Numbered from the stretch's first letter, positions 46,227 to 54,783 are shown. The stretch is 64,000 nt of DNA from Pseudomonas uvaldensis (GCF_021271205.1 NZ_JAIWKS010000001.1:682001-746000); one strand, 5' to 3'. Translations and numbers: made by a program. The notes: generated by a model not told the origin, from the letters alone.

Positions 46227-47174
46227 TTATGCTGATGAGGTTGCCAGATTTGCACGGGCCCACTCCTCAGCGGTCGTGACTTGAGTCGACTGCTGCGCGT
46301 TGAAAGTGCCTGCTTTAGGCCAGGCCACGCCTCTGCCCTGGGCGAACACAGCGCGGTACTTCTTGATGTGATGCGTTGGGTCTCTCTCCAATTCTTGGAG
46401 CAAGTACGGAACAGTCCACACGTTACGTTTGAACGGGCGACCCAGTACACGTTCGAGGAGGCTCGCAACCTCTCCGTACGTCACTGTATCTCCCGAGAGG
46501 TACACAATCTGATCGCGGAAGCGAGGTTCGAAGAAAACAATTTCCGCTGTCAACGCACCAATGTCTTCTGGAGTCGTGAGCGTCACGCTGGTCTCAAGAC
46601 TGCCTAGCGCGTTCACGGTATCGTTTTCGAAGTCAACCACCTCGAATACTGGCTCGAATAGAAAGCTGGTGAACATACCCGTCGAGATGATTACCCATTC
46701 AGTTTTATCCTGGGCGCGAAGCAATTCGCGTACATCAAGCTGAGCATCGAACAGATCTTGAGGACTGCCCCGACCGATTACCTCGAAGTCGACACCAAAC
46801 TGCCAAGGAAAGTAGCGCTTCACACCGGACTTGAGAGCTGCTGTAGCCAGCTTCATCGGGGTTTCCCGGCCTGCAACCATGCCTGCGCAGCCTATTACGG
46901 TATCGAACCGTGCGAACACTTCAGCCAACTGATCGATTGAATTATTCACGAGATCTGCGGCCACCATCTGGATGCCAAGATCTCGAAGCTCATCGATTTC
47001 GACCTTTTTCTCGGGCACCTGAGTGTTGATGGTCGAATCCCTGAGCAGGACGCTGATTGTGGAGCCGGGCGCGCGCTTTGCTACTCGCGCAAGATTGCGC
47101 AGAACCGGCAGCCCAAGCTCACCGGCGCCTAGAACGAGAATGGATTGGGGGGAAAGCTGGGTCACTTCGGTCAT
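46227..47174 (-). CDS. NmrA-like NAD(P)-binding reductase (IS66 passenger)
   Basis: 315 residues from ATG 47174 with CAGGAG upstream. A Rossmann fold: 'SILVLGAGELGLPVLRNLAR' (GxGxxG) then 'FARFDTVIGCAGMVAG' and 'YFPWQFGVDFEVIG'. This is the NmrA/isoflavone-reductase-like branch often annotated as aromatic alcohol reductase; either substrate reduction or redox sensing is possible. It lies inside the IS66 element, divergent from the HxlR gene with 78 bp between starts, so it is probably the regulator's target. Confidence 0.83.
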   Translation of the reverse strand: MTEVTQLSPQSILVLGAGELGLPVLRNLARVAKRAPGSTISVLLRDSTINTQVPEKKVEIDELRDLGIQMVAADLVNNSIDQLAEVFARFDTVIGCAGMVAGRETPMKLATAALKSGVKRYFPWQFGVDFEVIGRGSPQDLFDAQLDVRELLRAQDKTEWVIISTGMFTSFLFEPVFEVVDFENDTVNALGSLETSVTLTTPEDIGALTAEIVFFEPRFRDQIVYLSGDTVTYGEVASLLERVLGRPFKRNVWTVPYLLQELERDPTHHIKKYRAVFAQGRGVAWPKAGTFNAQQSTQVTTAEEWARANLATSSA

Positions 47175-47252
47175 GATTTCTCCTGAGACCTGTTGCCTGT
47201 AAGATGAACAAATGCTTGCACGATTAGGCAACGTTCGTAAGAAGGCACACCT

Positions 47253-47729
47253 GTGATACCAGAGAATGAAATGACCGATCAGGAGGCTCTCAGCCAGGCA
47301 GAAACAATTTGCCGAACGCTTAGAGAAGACGATGATGGCGTCAGACGAGAAGTGCTTGCTCACGCAGGTAGCCGCTGGTCGTTAGGTATTCTGCATGCCC
47401 TGGGGGTTTACGGCACGATGCGCCATGCCGAAATAAAAAGGCAGATGACTGGGGTGACTCAGCGGATGTTAACCAAGACGCTACGCTCCATGGAGCGGGA
47501 TGGGCTAGTGGTTCGGCGGGAGTTCGGTGAGATTCCGCCACGTGTCGAGTATGAGCTGACGCCGCTGGGTATGGGACTGTTGATCCGCATGTCACCTATC
47601 TGGACTTGGGTTGTCGAGAACGTTGAGGATTTCCGCAAGGCGCGGCGTATTTTCGACAGTCAGGATGACAAAAAACCCGCATGGCAAATACCTCCATCGA
47701 CACCATTAGATTCAGACGCGTCGGACTGA
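47253..47729 (+). CDS. HxlR-family transcriptional regulator (IS66 passenger)
   Basis: 158 residues. The winged helix spans about 30-120: 'AGSRWSLGILHALGVYGTMR', 'RHAEIKRQMTGVTQRMLTKT', 'ERDGLVVRREF' and 'RVEYELTPLG'. HxlR proteins control divergent oxidoreductase genes and often sense reactive carbonyls or quinones. This one has one conserved-region Cys (Cys20). The 3' end lies 17 bp from the tnpC stop codon, so the pair sits inside the transposon rather than beside it. Confidence 0.88.
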   Translation: MIPENEMTDQEALSQAETICRTLREDDDGVRREVLAHAGSRWSLGILHALGVYGTMRHAEIKRQMTGVTQRMLTKTLRSMERDGLVVRREFGEIPPRVEYELTPLGMGLLIRMSPIWTWVVENVEDFRKARRIFDSQDDKKPAWQIPPSTPLDSDASD

Positions 47730-47746
47730 ATGTAGCTCATAGCGTG

Positions 47747-49276
47747 TTAGGAGCCCTGTGCCCATTGATGCGGTAGTAATTGGTCAATTGCACTGGCCCT
47801 CTGTGTCGGCAACCGCGTCAGTACATCCTTGAGATACGCGAACGGATCATGCCCATTCATGCGTGCCGATTGAATCAAGCTCATAATTGCCGCCGCTCGT
47901 TTACCGCTGCGCAGTGATCCGGCGAAGAGCCAATTCGAACGGCCAAGGGCCCAAGGCCGGATCGTATTTTCGACCCGATTGTTGTCGATGGGCACAGCAC
48001 CATCATTGAGGTAGCGCGTCAGCGCTACCCAGCGTTTCAGGCTGTAATCCAGAGCCTTGGCTGTGGCCGAGCCCTCGGGCACAAGTTCGCGCTGAGCCAG
48101 CATCCACTCATGCAACTTCTCCGCGATAGGAATCGCCATTTCTTGACGTAATCGCCAGCGATCTTCATCGCTCATCTTTTTGGCCTTTCGTTCAACCTCG
48201 TATAGGCCGCCGATTGAGTGCAGCGCCTGTTCGGCCAGTTGGCTTTTGTTCGCCACATGCAGGTCGAAGAACTTGCGGCGAGCATGGGCCATGCAGCCGA
48301 TTTCGGTGATGCCCCCTTCGAAGCCGGCCTTGTAGCCTGCGAAGCCATCGCAGACCAGCTTGCCGTTCCAAGTGCCCAGGAAGTTGCGCGCATGTTCGCC
48401 AGCACGGCTCGGGCTGAAGTCGTAGACTACCGCCTTCAGTGCCGAGAATGGTGTCGTGCAGTAGGCCCAGACATACGCTCGGTGCGTTTTCTTTTCACCC
48501 GGTGCCAGCATCTGCACGGGTGTTTCATCGGCATGGACGACTCGCTGGGCCAGCACTGCCTCGCGCAGTGCTTCCACGAGCGGTTGCAGTTGTACGCCGG
48601 TTTGACCCACCCACTGCGCCAGTGTCGAACGGGCGATGGGCAGCCCGGCGCGGCCGAAGATTTTCTCTTGGCGATACAGCGGCAGATGGTCGGCGAACTT
48701 GGCCACCATGATGTGGGCCAGCAGGCCTGCGGTCGGGACGCCTTTGTCGATGACGTGCGCCGGTACCGGCGCCTGGATTAGCGTTTCACACTGCTCGCAG
48801 GCCCACTTTCCACGGATGTGACGCTCGACGGTGAATACGCCGGGCGTGTAGTCGAGCTTTTCGCTGGCGTCTTCGCCGATGCGCTTGAGGGCGCAGCCGC
48901 ACTGGCAGTGGCTGTTGTCCGGTTCGTGATGGATCAGTGTGCGAGGAAACTGCGGTGGCAGCGGTGCGCGCTTGGGTTGCTGGCGCACTTTGGCTTCGAC
49001 AGGTGCCGGTTGCAGCGCCTCAAGTTCGGCTTCGATAGCGGCGATATCCGTATCGATCAAGTCGTCGAGCAGGCTGGCTTGATCCGGGCTCAACTGCTCG
49101 CTGCGCTTGGCAAACTTGAAGCGTTTGAGCAGCGCGATCTCGTGGGCCAGTTTCTCGTTGACCGACTTGTGATGAGTGATTTGCTTGTCCATTGTCTCGA
49201 CGCGCTGGATCAACTGCGCCGCCAGGGCACGCAGTTGTTCAGGGTTTAATTGATCGAGATTTGGATGCAAAGTCAT
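47747..49276 (-). CDS. tnpC: IS66-family transposase TnpC
   Basis: 509 residues, full length for IS66 transposases. An N-terminal coiled coil (LAAQLIQRVETMDKQITHHK), a zinc-finger segment (CQCGCALKRIG, CEQCETL), the DDE catalytic domain with 'RVVHADETPVQML' and 'DGFAGYKAGFEGG', and the C-terminal IS66 element ('GRSNWLFAGSLRSGKRAAAI'). No frameshift is visible. Confidence 0.96.
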   Translation of the reverse strand: MTLHPNLDQLNPEQLRALAAQLIQRVETMDKQITHHKSVNEKLAHEIALLKRFKFAKRSEQLSPDQASLLDDLIDTDIAAIEAELEALQPAPVEAKVRQQPKRAPLPPQFPRTLIHHEPDNSHCQCGCALKRIGEDASEKLDYTPGVFTVERHIRGKWACEQCETLIQAPVPAHVIDKGVPTAGLLAHIMVAKFADHLPLYRQEKIFGRAGLPIARSTLAQWVGQTGVQLQPLVEALREAVLAQRVVHADETPVQMLAPGEKKTHRAYVWAYCTTPFSALKAVVYDFSPSRAGEHARNFLGTWNGKLVCDGFAGYKAGFEGGITEIGCMAHARRKFFDLHVANKSQLAEQALHSIGGLYEVERKAKKMSDEDRWRLRQEMAIPIAEKLHEWMLAQRELVPEGSATAKALDYSLKRWVALTRYLNDGAVPIDNNRVENTIRPWALGRSNWLFAGSLRSGKRAAAIMSLIQSARMNGHDPFAYLKDVLTRLPTQRASAIDQLLPHQWAQGS

Positions 49277-49357
49277 GCCGCCGATTTTGCCAGAGAGGGC
49301 TGATGGCGACGATAGACTGATGGGCCAATTGCGCTGGCAAGCACGCCATGGCAGATG

Positions 49358-49693
49358 TTAAAGCATCGAGATGATTCCGCCTGCACCGACGCGCTGCCAA
49401 GGTAAACCGAGCACCAGGGCCTGAAGTTGCTCGGCATCCAACTCAACTTCGGAGCCGTGTCGCACACCCGGCCAGAAGAAGCGTCCTTGATTCAAACGCC
49501 GGGCGGCAAGCCAAATCCCCACGCCGTCATGCACCAGCACTTTCATTCGATTGGCGCGGCGGTTGGCGAACAGATAGGCACAGTGCGGCTTCGCCGCACC
49601 GAACACCGCCACGACTCGTGCGAGCGCGGTTTCAGTGCCGGCGCGCATGTCCATGGGCTCGGTGGCGAGCCAGATGGAATCGACGCGGATCAT
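49358..49693 (-). CDS. tnpB: IS66-family accessory protein TnpB
   Basis: 111 residues. The typical 'WLATEPMDMRAGTETALARV' start and 'FANRRANRMKVLVHDGVGIW' motif of IS66 Orf2 are present. The ATG overlaps the tnpA stop (ATGA). It is required with TnpA and TnpC for transposition in several IS66 elements. Confidence 0.95.
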   Translation of the reverse strand: MIRVDSIWLATEPMDMRAGTETALARVVAVFGAAKPHCAYLFANRRANRMKVLVHDGVGIWLAARRLNQGRFFWPGVRHGSEVELDAEQLQALVLGLPWQRVGAGGIISML

Positions 49694-50022
49694 CGCAGCA
49701 GGTCTCGTAGGAAAGCAGAACACGCCGCTGCATTTTCTGCTGGCCAACTCACCACGACTACACCTTTTGGATGCGGCACTTCGATTCGGATCGTGGCAGG
49801 AAGGGCCTGATGCATCGGCACCGGCGGCGAAGTCTTGACCGGGATGAAGGCAGTTTGCAGTGCCAGGTTTTTCTGCGCATGCACCCGAATCCATTTATGG
49901 ACGAGGTTTGCATTGAGGTTGTGGGTCAAGGCGACATTGGCAATTGAAGTGTCAGGATGGGCGCACTCAGTAATGACCTGGGCCTTGAAGGACTTGGAAT
50001 AGGAACGGCGTTCTTGTGGCAT
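49690..50022 (-). CDS. tnpA: IS66-family accessory protein TnpA
   Basis: 110 residues from ATG 50022 (RRSYSKSFKAQVITECAHPD, an HTH of the IS3/IS66 OrfA kind). A GTG at 50058 would add 12 residues but lies in a palindrome. It is coupled to tnpB by a 4-bp ATGA overlap. Confidence 0.9.
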   Translation of the reverse strand: MPQERRSYSKSFKAQVITECAHPDTSIANVALTHNLNANLVHKWIRVHAQKNLALQTAFIPVKTSPPVPMHQALPATIRIEVPHPKGVVVVSWPAENAAACSAFLRDLLR

Positions 50023-50047
50023 GGGCGTCCGCTTAAAAAGGCTAAAA

Positions 50048-50079
50048 ATGGTGTCCACTTAAATTTAGGTGGACACCAT
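50048..50079. promoter_or_regulatory. Palindrome upstream of tnpA
   Basis: Perfect 11-bp arms ATGGTGTCCAC and GTGGACACCAT around a 10-base AT-rich centre, between the right inverted repeat and tnpA. Candidate operator or hairpin limiting transposase expression from outside. Confidence 0.5.
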
Positions 50080-50101
50080 CGCCTTAACCGATGGCATCAG
50101 G

Positions 50102-50125
50102 AAGATGTGTTGCTCGGACGGTTAC
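50102..50125 (-). repeat. IS66 right terminal inverted repeat
   Basis: On the minus strand begins GTAACCGTCCGA. Pairs with the left end. Confidence 0.9.
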
Positions 50126-50712
50126 TCACTGGCTGATTGCAGCTGTTCCGCCTCCGCCGCCAACGCTGAGAAATCATCCGGCGACGACACAAGAGACAGG
50201 GTACGTAGCTTTTCCCCAAGCCGATCCTTTGTATTGAGAGAAGCGAAGCAGTACCGCAGAGGCCCGGTATCGAACGGTCTCTTGAGGGCCCACAGCTGAT
50301 CGAGCAAATCCGCTTTATTGGATTTCTGGGACTCCCCGAAGCCATTGCCCGCTGCCACCTCGGCCTGATGTTCAACCAGCAGCTTTTTGAGTGCTTCCTC
50401 AGCCGCGAGCAGCTTTTTCTCGGCCTCAATATTTCCTTCATTGAGCGTGAAGATGCCGGGCTGTGAGCTTGCGTGAAAATTGGTCTCCATGAACGTGTGG
50501 TTGTAGACCATCACTTCACGTTCCGCCGAGACAGGCTGAGTCTTACACTGGTGGTAGAGCAGGTCAGAAGGATCTTGAAGATAGTTGCCGATTGTGGTCT
50601 TACCCGTTCCATTGTGCCCATAGAACATATTCACTTTCGTGAGTGGGCCGATCTGGGAGTTTTGCTCGGGGGAGTAGCTCGAAACGCCGCGCAATATCAA
50701 ATTCTTGATCAC
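50122..50712 (-). pseudogene. AAA_13 ATPase, N-terminal part with Walker A, split by IS66
   Basis: Starts MIKNLILRGVSSYSPEQNSQ. Walker A is 'MFYGHNGTGKTTIGNYLQ' (about residues 30-47), then the segment 'VMVYNHTFMETNFHASSQPG' typical of AAA_13. The frame ends at a TAA created by the IS end. Joining 50712-50126 (587 nt) to 45902-44342 (1561 nt) gives 2148 nt, exactly 716 codons without a stop before the end, reading ...QSASDAELPGIP across the junction. Confidence 0.9.
50126..50133 (+). repeat. Target-site duplication, right copy (TCACTGGC)
   Basis: Identical to 45903-45910 and adjacent to the right IS end. Confidence 0.92.
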
Positions 50713-51283
50713 GATGCTGTCCTTAGCTTCTGAAGGCCACTACTCGGTATCCTATTACCGTCGCGCCCAAGAAGATAGGCTGCTTTAGAGGCCTGTTTAG
50801 GCGTTTGCCTCCGGCCAACCTTCGCCTCTACGACACGTCAATCGTGCCCTCTTGAACCACAATTTGTCGACGTCTCCGCTGATGCCAGCCAGGCGCATGG
50901 CTCTCAACAGATTGCGTTTGACCAGGCAGCTACCTGAGTGGCTGCGGGGACAACTGGCAGCCCAGCGAAGTGTATTAACGCATCAAGGTCGCCGATCAAT
51001 TCCGACTTGCGCCCAGTAGCCAACAGGCGGCGTAGGAATTTTCAGGCTGATGTAGACCTTCGTGAGATAGCTGGAGGAGGCTCCATATCGCGAGCTAATT
51101 TTGGTCATTGGCCTCGTCCAAGCCTGCTCGAACAAGGACTCTCTCTTAACGACTTCGTCCAATGGTGGCCCTCCAATCCGCCGGGCCTTGTGCCCGAGAA
51201 TGCCCTTCGCACATCCGAACCTACAGACGGAACAGCCGTAACCGAATCGTTACTTTTGGCCTTTGGTTGGCCGCGATACCTCA
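50713..51283. other. Non-coding region upstream of the AAA_13 gene
   Basis: 571 bp. Should contain the AAA_13 promoter. Open frames of about 60-120 codons here (both strands) have no recognisable domain or good start signal. I see nothing else. Confidence 0.45.
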
Positions 51284-51472
51284 TCAAGCATTGATCGGTG
51301 TATCAATGAATCGATCAGCCGAATCCATATAGGTGGCCAAGTCGACGATCTGTCGGAGGAAGACGACGACCTCAAGTTTCTGGGCGTCGTCGGGCAGCCC
51401 TATCCATTTTAGCATCGCCTTTGCGTCTTCCTCGATCGCCGCTAGCGCATCGATATCGCTCTGCAACCTCAT
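51284..51472 (-). CDS. Small hypothetical protein
   Basis: 62 residues from ATG 51472, preceded by a strong AGGAGG at 6 bases. Hydrophilic and helical (LQSDIDALAAIEEDAKAMLK). I do not recognise a family. The ribosome-binding site is the main support. An alternative start at 51514 is weaker. Confidence 0.5.
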   Translation of the reverse strand: MRLQSDIDALAAIEEDAKAMLKWIGLPDDAQKLEVVVFLRQIVDLATYMDSADRFIDTPINA

Positions 51473-51634
51473 GTCGGCCTCCTGCCAGTGTGAGATCAGA
51501 GATACATACCTCACTTCTTCATACCACGCCAGCCGTCACATGCGCTGCTTCGCTGGGCAGCGAAATTAAGCCAATCTAAATTGAGGTGGGTTCAGAGCCC
51601 TTCGACCCATACTCACCTTTGCGCTGATACAAAT

Positions 51635-51663
51635 TTGGCACCCATTCAGTAGGTAGGTATTTA
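51635..51663 (+). promoter_or_regulatory. Candidate promoter with operator-like spacer (third copy)
   Basis: TTGGCA, a 17-base spacer (cccattcagtaggtagg), then TATTTA. The spacer shares GGTAGG and CCCAT elements with the promoters at 54078 and 61632, though the dyad is weaker. It points to the AcpH-like gene 157 bp downstream. Confidence 0.45.
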
Positions 51664-51819
51664 AAAACCCTGCTATCGTGTCCGCTTGCAGCCTGCTCCG
51701 TAGGCCTAGTTGTAGTTTGAGGTTTCTGAAGGTGGGATTGACTTCTCGTCCATTGGCGAGCCGGCTATGTTCACCTACCAAATGGTTGTAGTAATGATGA
51801 TGCCCTAGGGATGCATGAG

Positions 51820-52404
51820 ATGAATTATCTGGCTCATTTACACCTTGGAGGGCAATCGCCCGACGAGCTCCTGGGCAGCCTTTACGGCGACTTCGTTAAG
51901 GGCCCACTCGTAGGTCGCTTTTCCTCAAAGACTGAGGCCGCGATACAACTGCATCGCACAATTGATGCCTTCACCGACTCCCACGAGTTGGTTAAGCGAG
52001 CTCTATCTCGATTTCCCGATGAGAAAAGGCGCTACGCCGGAATCGCTCTCGACATGTTCTTCGACCACTGCCTCGCGCGGGACTGGGAGGAATACTCTGG
52101 TGTTCCGCTGAAGAGATTTGCGCAGGCGATCTATGGAATTTTGGAGTCAGAGCCTTCCCTTCCACCGTCACTGGCGAAGGTAGTGCCCGTGATGATCTCG
52201 GAGGATTGGCTCTGCGCCTACAAAGACATTGAGATGATTGGATATGGCCTAGGCATAATCTCGAAGCGCCTTTCCAGACCAGAGGGGCTTGATGGGCTGT
52301 TCGAGCACCTAAAAGATAACTATGAGCTGCTGAGCACAGACTTCCGTGAGTTTTACCCAGCACTTCGTGCTTTTGCGTGTTCCTCAGCGGTCGCACAGGC
52401 CTGA
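51820..52404 (+). CDS. AcpH/DUF479-family ACP phosphodiesterase-like protein
   Basis: 194 residues beginning MNYLAHLHLGGQSPDELLGS. The conserved family features are N-Y-L-A-H, 'GDFVKGPL', 'LHRTIDAFTDSHELVKRA' and 'DMFFDHCLARDW', an HD-like metal site. E. coli AcpH removes phosphopantetheine from acyl carrier protein. ATG 51820 is chosen because the family starts there; ATG 51811 in frame is possible. Confidence 0.87.
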   Translation: MNYLAHLHLGGQSPDELLGSLYGDFVKGPLVGRFSSKTEAAIQLHRTIDAFTDSHELVKRALSRFPDEKRRYAGIALDMFFDHCLARDWEEYSGVPLKRFAQAIYGILESEPSLPPSLAKVVPVMISEDWLCAYKDIEMIGYGLGIISKRLSRPEGLDGLFEHLKDNYELLSTDFREFYPALRAFACSSAVAQA

Positions 52405-52500
52405 CGTAGTGGGCACAGCGAGCCATCACTATTGAAAGCGCTCCAATGTACTCGTACGGCACACCTGTATAGCTCGCTTAAGCTTATCAGGCAGGAGCGA

Positions 52501-52635
52501 ATGTCCAAGCTGGTCAGATTAATTCGACACGCCGAGAGCGCTGCCAACGGCGGACTCGCTGCGATGATCACTTCGGCTTCAGATTGGGTCATCTCATCGC
52601 CGTTCCAACCCTACAAGACGGTCTTTGGAACGTAG
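52501..52635 (+). pseudogene. Remnant of a histidine-phosphatase-family gene
   Basis: The frame MSKLVRLIRHAESAANGGLA carries the R-H-G/A phosphatase motif (LIRHAES) of the phosphoglycerate-mutase-like family, but it ends after 44 codons. Intact members run near 200 residues. Related coding may continue out of frame for a short distance to about 52735. Degraded gene. Confidence 0.5.
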
Positions 52636-52889
52636 AGGCCCAGCTTAGCCAGGACGGGCAAGTCAGGTTTAATGAACAGTTCTGCGTAGACGCCTATATC
52701 GCGCGCGCCTCTGACTCGCGAATCCTGAGGCGTGCTTAACGTAAGCAGGATCGTAAAGCTCGCCAATCCCTTGTGGCGCTCAGTTGAAGGACGCATGTCG
52801 CATCAGCTAGCTCAGTGCAGGAGGCGAACGCTGTCTTATGATGTGTGACTAATTTATGATGCCCAAATGATAAATTTGGATGCAGCATC

Positions 52890-53450
52890 ATGAGTACACG
52901 TTCAGACCTTTTGATCAGCGCTGAGGTTCTGCTGCGCACGAAAGGCTACGCGGCCTTCAGCTATGCCGACCTTGCAGACGACATCGGCATTAAAAAGGCT
53001 AGTATTCACCATCACTTCCCCACCAAGGAAGGCCTGGCAATTGCCATCGTCGAGAGCTACCTGTTCCGGTTTAAAAAGCAGCTGGACGCTATCAATGATG
53101 AACACATCAGTATTGTCGACCGGCTGAATGCATTCGCCTTGATGTTCGCACACAGCAGTCTAAATGGGATGCTTCCACTCTGTGGAGCCCTGGCCGCAGA
53201 GCTTCTGGCCCTGCCTGAAAGCCTCAAAGAAATGACAAAGGATTTCTTTGAGATCCATCTCACTTGGCTCCAAGCAAATATTAAGCAGGGTCAAGATCGA
53301 GGAGAGCTTAAAGCCGACCTGGATGTAATCAGAGTTTCAAGGCTCATATTGAATACTTTGGAAGGTGCGAGCTTTGTTTCTTGGGCGATGAGTGATGATT
53401 ACGAGAAATCTTCGGGGTTAGATTTGATTTTATCTACCCTTCGTCGCTGA
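52890..53450 (+). CDS. TetR-family regulator, NemR-like (paralogue 1)
   Basis: 186 residues. The HTH reads 'FSYADLADDIGIKKASIHHH' then 'FPTKEGLAIAIVES' (residues 23-56). The ligand domain has the conserved 'MLPLCGALAAELLALP' with Cys98. NemR-type TetR proteins sense electrophiles through a cysteine in this region. It is about 45% identical by eye to the TetR at 55650, and both belong to one stress cluster. Likely represses the osmC-type and ahpD/nemA-type promoters. Confidence 0.85.
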   Translation: MSTRSDLLISAEVLLRTKGYAAFSYADLADDIGIKKASIHHHFPTKEGLAIAIVESYLFRFKKQLDAINDEHISIVDRLNAFALMFAHSSLNGMLPLCGALAAELLALPESLKEMTKDFFEIHLTWLQANIKQGQDRGELKADLDVIRVSRLILNTLEGASFVSWAMSDDYEKSSGLDLILSTLRR

Positions 53451-53654
53451 AGACGTTAGCAAGCACATTTATCGTCTCTACCGCTGCATTCCCTTTCTAG
53501 GGGGCATCTTTCATCAATGGATCTTTGATATATATTCCAATAGCCTCTCGACTTGATCGCCTGCCAAGAGCAGGCGGCCTTGAATCATCTGATTTGGGGC
53601 CGCGAGCCAATCTACGCTCGTTTTAATTAGCGCGAACTAAAACTACCAGATAGA

Positions 53655-53855
53655 TCACTCGGTATTATCTGGTGTGCGGTAAATCTGCATCCAATGACGG
53701 GAAGGTTGGCTTGTAGGCGGCGCTTTTTCGTGATCGCGAATTGTACAGTACCGTCCATGCTTAGCGACGACCGCGCTCTTGGCTGCGTTCAAAGTGACTT
53801 CTTGAAACGAACCTCCATCTCGTCCCAACACGTGCCCTGGTGCATAAACAGCCAT
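53655..53855 (-). CDS. Small hypothetical protein
   Basis: 66 residues from ATG 53855, with AGGGAGG 5 bases upstream, a very strong site. Sequence MAVYAPGHVLGRDGGSFQEV, ending 'RHWMQIYRTPDNTE'. I recognise no named domain. Composition and ribosome-binding site suggest a real gene. It is convergent with the TetR gene and divergent from osmC. Confidence 0.58.
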   Translation of the reverse strand: MAVYAPGHVLGRDGGSFQEVTLNAAKSAVVAKHGRYCTIRDHEKAPPTSQPSRHWMQIYRTPDNTE

Positions 53856-54156
53856 AAAACCTCCCTGATTTTTATCCATGTAGTGACGGCCTTATGCCAT
53901 CAATTCGTACGATTACATAAATTTCACCCGGTGCATAGAGCTGTGAAAGGTCGTTTCATGGCGTCGCTTTCGAAGTGACTCTGTTGGTCACGACACTCAC
54001 TCACTGTGGTTGTCATCAATATTCCCATTTCTCTATGCAGTCTAGTTTTTCAAAACTATCAGGTATGGCTATCTCTATTGCAAACCATCCTACTACTTGG
54101 TAGGCTTGTTTCTCTTCCGGTCGAATCGTCCGGCTTTTCTGAAGAGGAACGTCCAC
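53856..54156. other. Promoter region of the osmC-type gene
   Basis: 301 bp. Holds the promoter at 54078-54106 and the promoter of the small divergent gene. No other gene seen. Confidence 0.5.
54078..54106 (+). promoter_or_regulatory. Promoter with embedded palindrome upstream of osmC-type gene
   Basis: TTGCAA, 17 bases, TAGGCT. A palindrome CCTAC-tacttg-GTAGG (54089-54104) fills the spacer, 52 bp before the ATG at 54157. The gene at the other end of the cluster has the same layout. Confidence 0.65.
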
Positions 54157-54711
54157 ATGAGCAGCAATCTGAACGGTATCGATGTAGCCGCACTGCAGAA
54201 TTTCGCCGAAGGCGTTGCTGGGGATGCGACAAAGCGTCACGCAAGCTTCAACGTTAAAACCGCGTGGAAGGGGCAGACCCGTTCTGTAGCCAAAGTCAGC
54301 CGTTACAGCTTGGCCGGTGAGACCTATCCCCGCGATTTTGAAATTGCAGCCGATGAGCCGAATGAATTGCTGGGCGAGAACACCGCGCCCAACCCTCAGG
54401 AGCTGCTGATGGCTGCTCTAAACGCCTGCATGTCGGTCGGCTATGCCGCCAATGCCGCAATGATGGGCATCAAAATTCACAGCCTGGAAATTGAGACCGA
54501 CGGCACTCTCGACCTGCGTGGCTTCCTGGGGATCGACGAAAGCGTTAACCCAGGCTACGACGAGGTGAGTGTCGTGATTCGCCTGCACACAGATGCTTCT
54601 CGTGAGCGCGTAGAGGAACTGCACAACGTGGTGCTCAAGACTTCGGTCAACTACGCAAATTTCTCTAAAGCCATCCGCATGCTCCCTAAGCTGGAAGTCA
54701 TCGAGGGCTAA
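54157..54711 (+). CDS. OsmC-family protein
   Basis: 184 residues from ATG 54157 (GAAGAGG upstream). The OsmC/Ohr fold shows 'NPQELLMAALNACMSVGYAA' with the catalytic Cys. The second Cys typical of true Ohr/OsmC peroxidases is not obvious, so the thiol chemistry may differ. First gene of an apparent osmC-sdr unit (72-bp gap) in the electrophile-stress cluster. Confidence 0.85.
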   Translation: MSSNLNGIDVAALQNFAEGVAGDATKRHASFNVKTAWKGQTRSVAKVSRYSLAGETYPRDFEIAADEPNELLGENTAPNPQELLMAALNACMSVGYAANAAMMGIKIHSLEIETDGTLDLRGFLGIDESVNPGYDEVSVVIRLHTDASRERVEELHNVVLKTSVNYANFSKAIRMLPKLEVIEG

Positions 54712-54783
54712 CCGTTCTGGCCATAGGTCAGCACGGCACCTGGCCGCTGACCACCTCTCACTTATCTGATACCGGAGTCTGTA

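Larger units (their letters stand above)
45911..50125 (-). mobile_element. IS66-family insertion sequence with two passenger genes (4215 bp)
   Basis: The ends are imperfect inverted repeats: left GTAAGCGTCCGGCAGACACA, right (complement) GTAACCGTCCGAGCAACACA, 18 matches in 24. The GTAA start is usual in this family. Direct 8-bp repeats TCACTGGC flank it. From the right end it carries tnpA, tnpB and tnpC on the minus strand, then an HxlR regulator (+) and an NmrA-like reductase (-) between tnpC and the left end. It interrupts an AAA_13 gene. The transposition genes look complete, so it may be active. Confidence 0.93.

Noticed and set aside
47253..47729. HxlR gene as a chromosomal gene beside the IS66
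   Set aside because: The IS66 left inverted repeat and target duplication lie at 45903-45934, so the HxlR and reductase genes are inside the element.
50938..51294. 118-codon frame (+) upstream of the AAA_13 gene
   Set aside because: No ribosome-binding site or domain; composition not protein-like.
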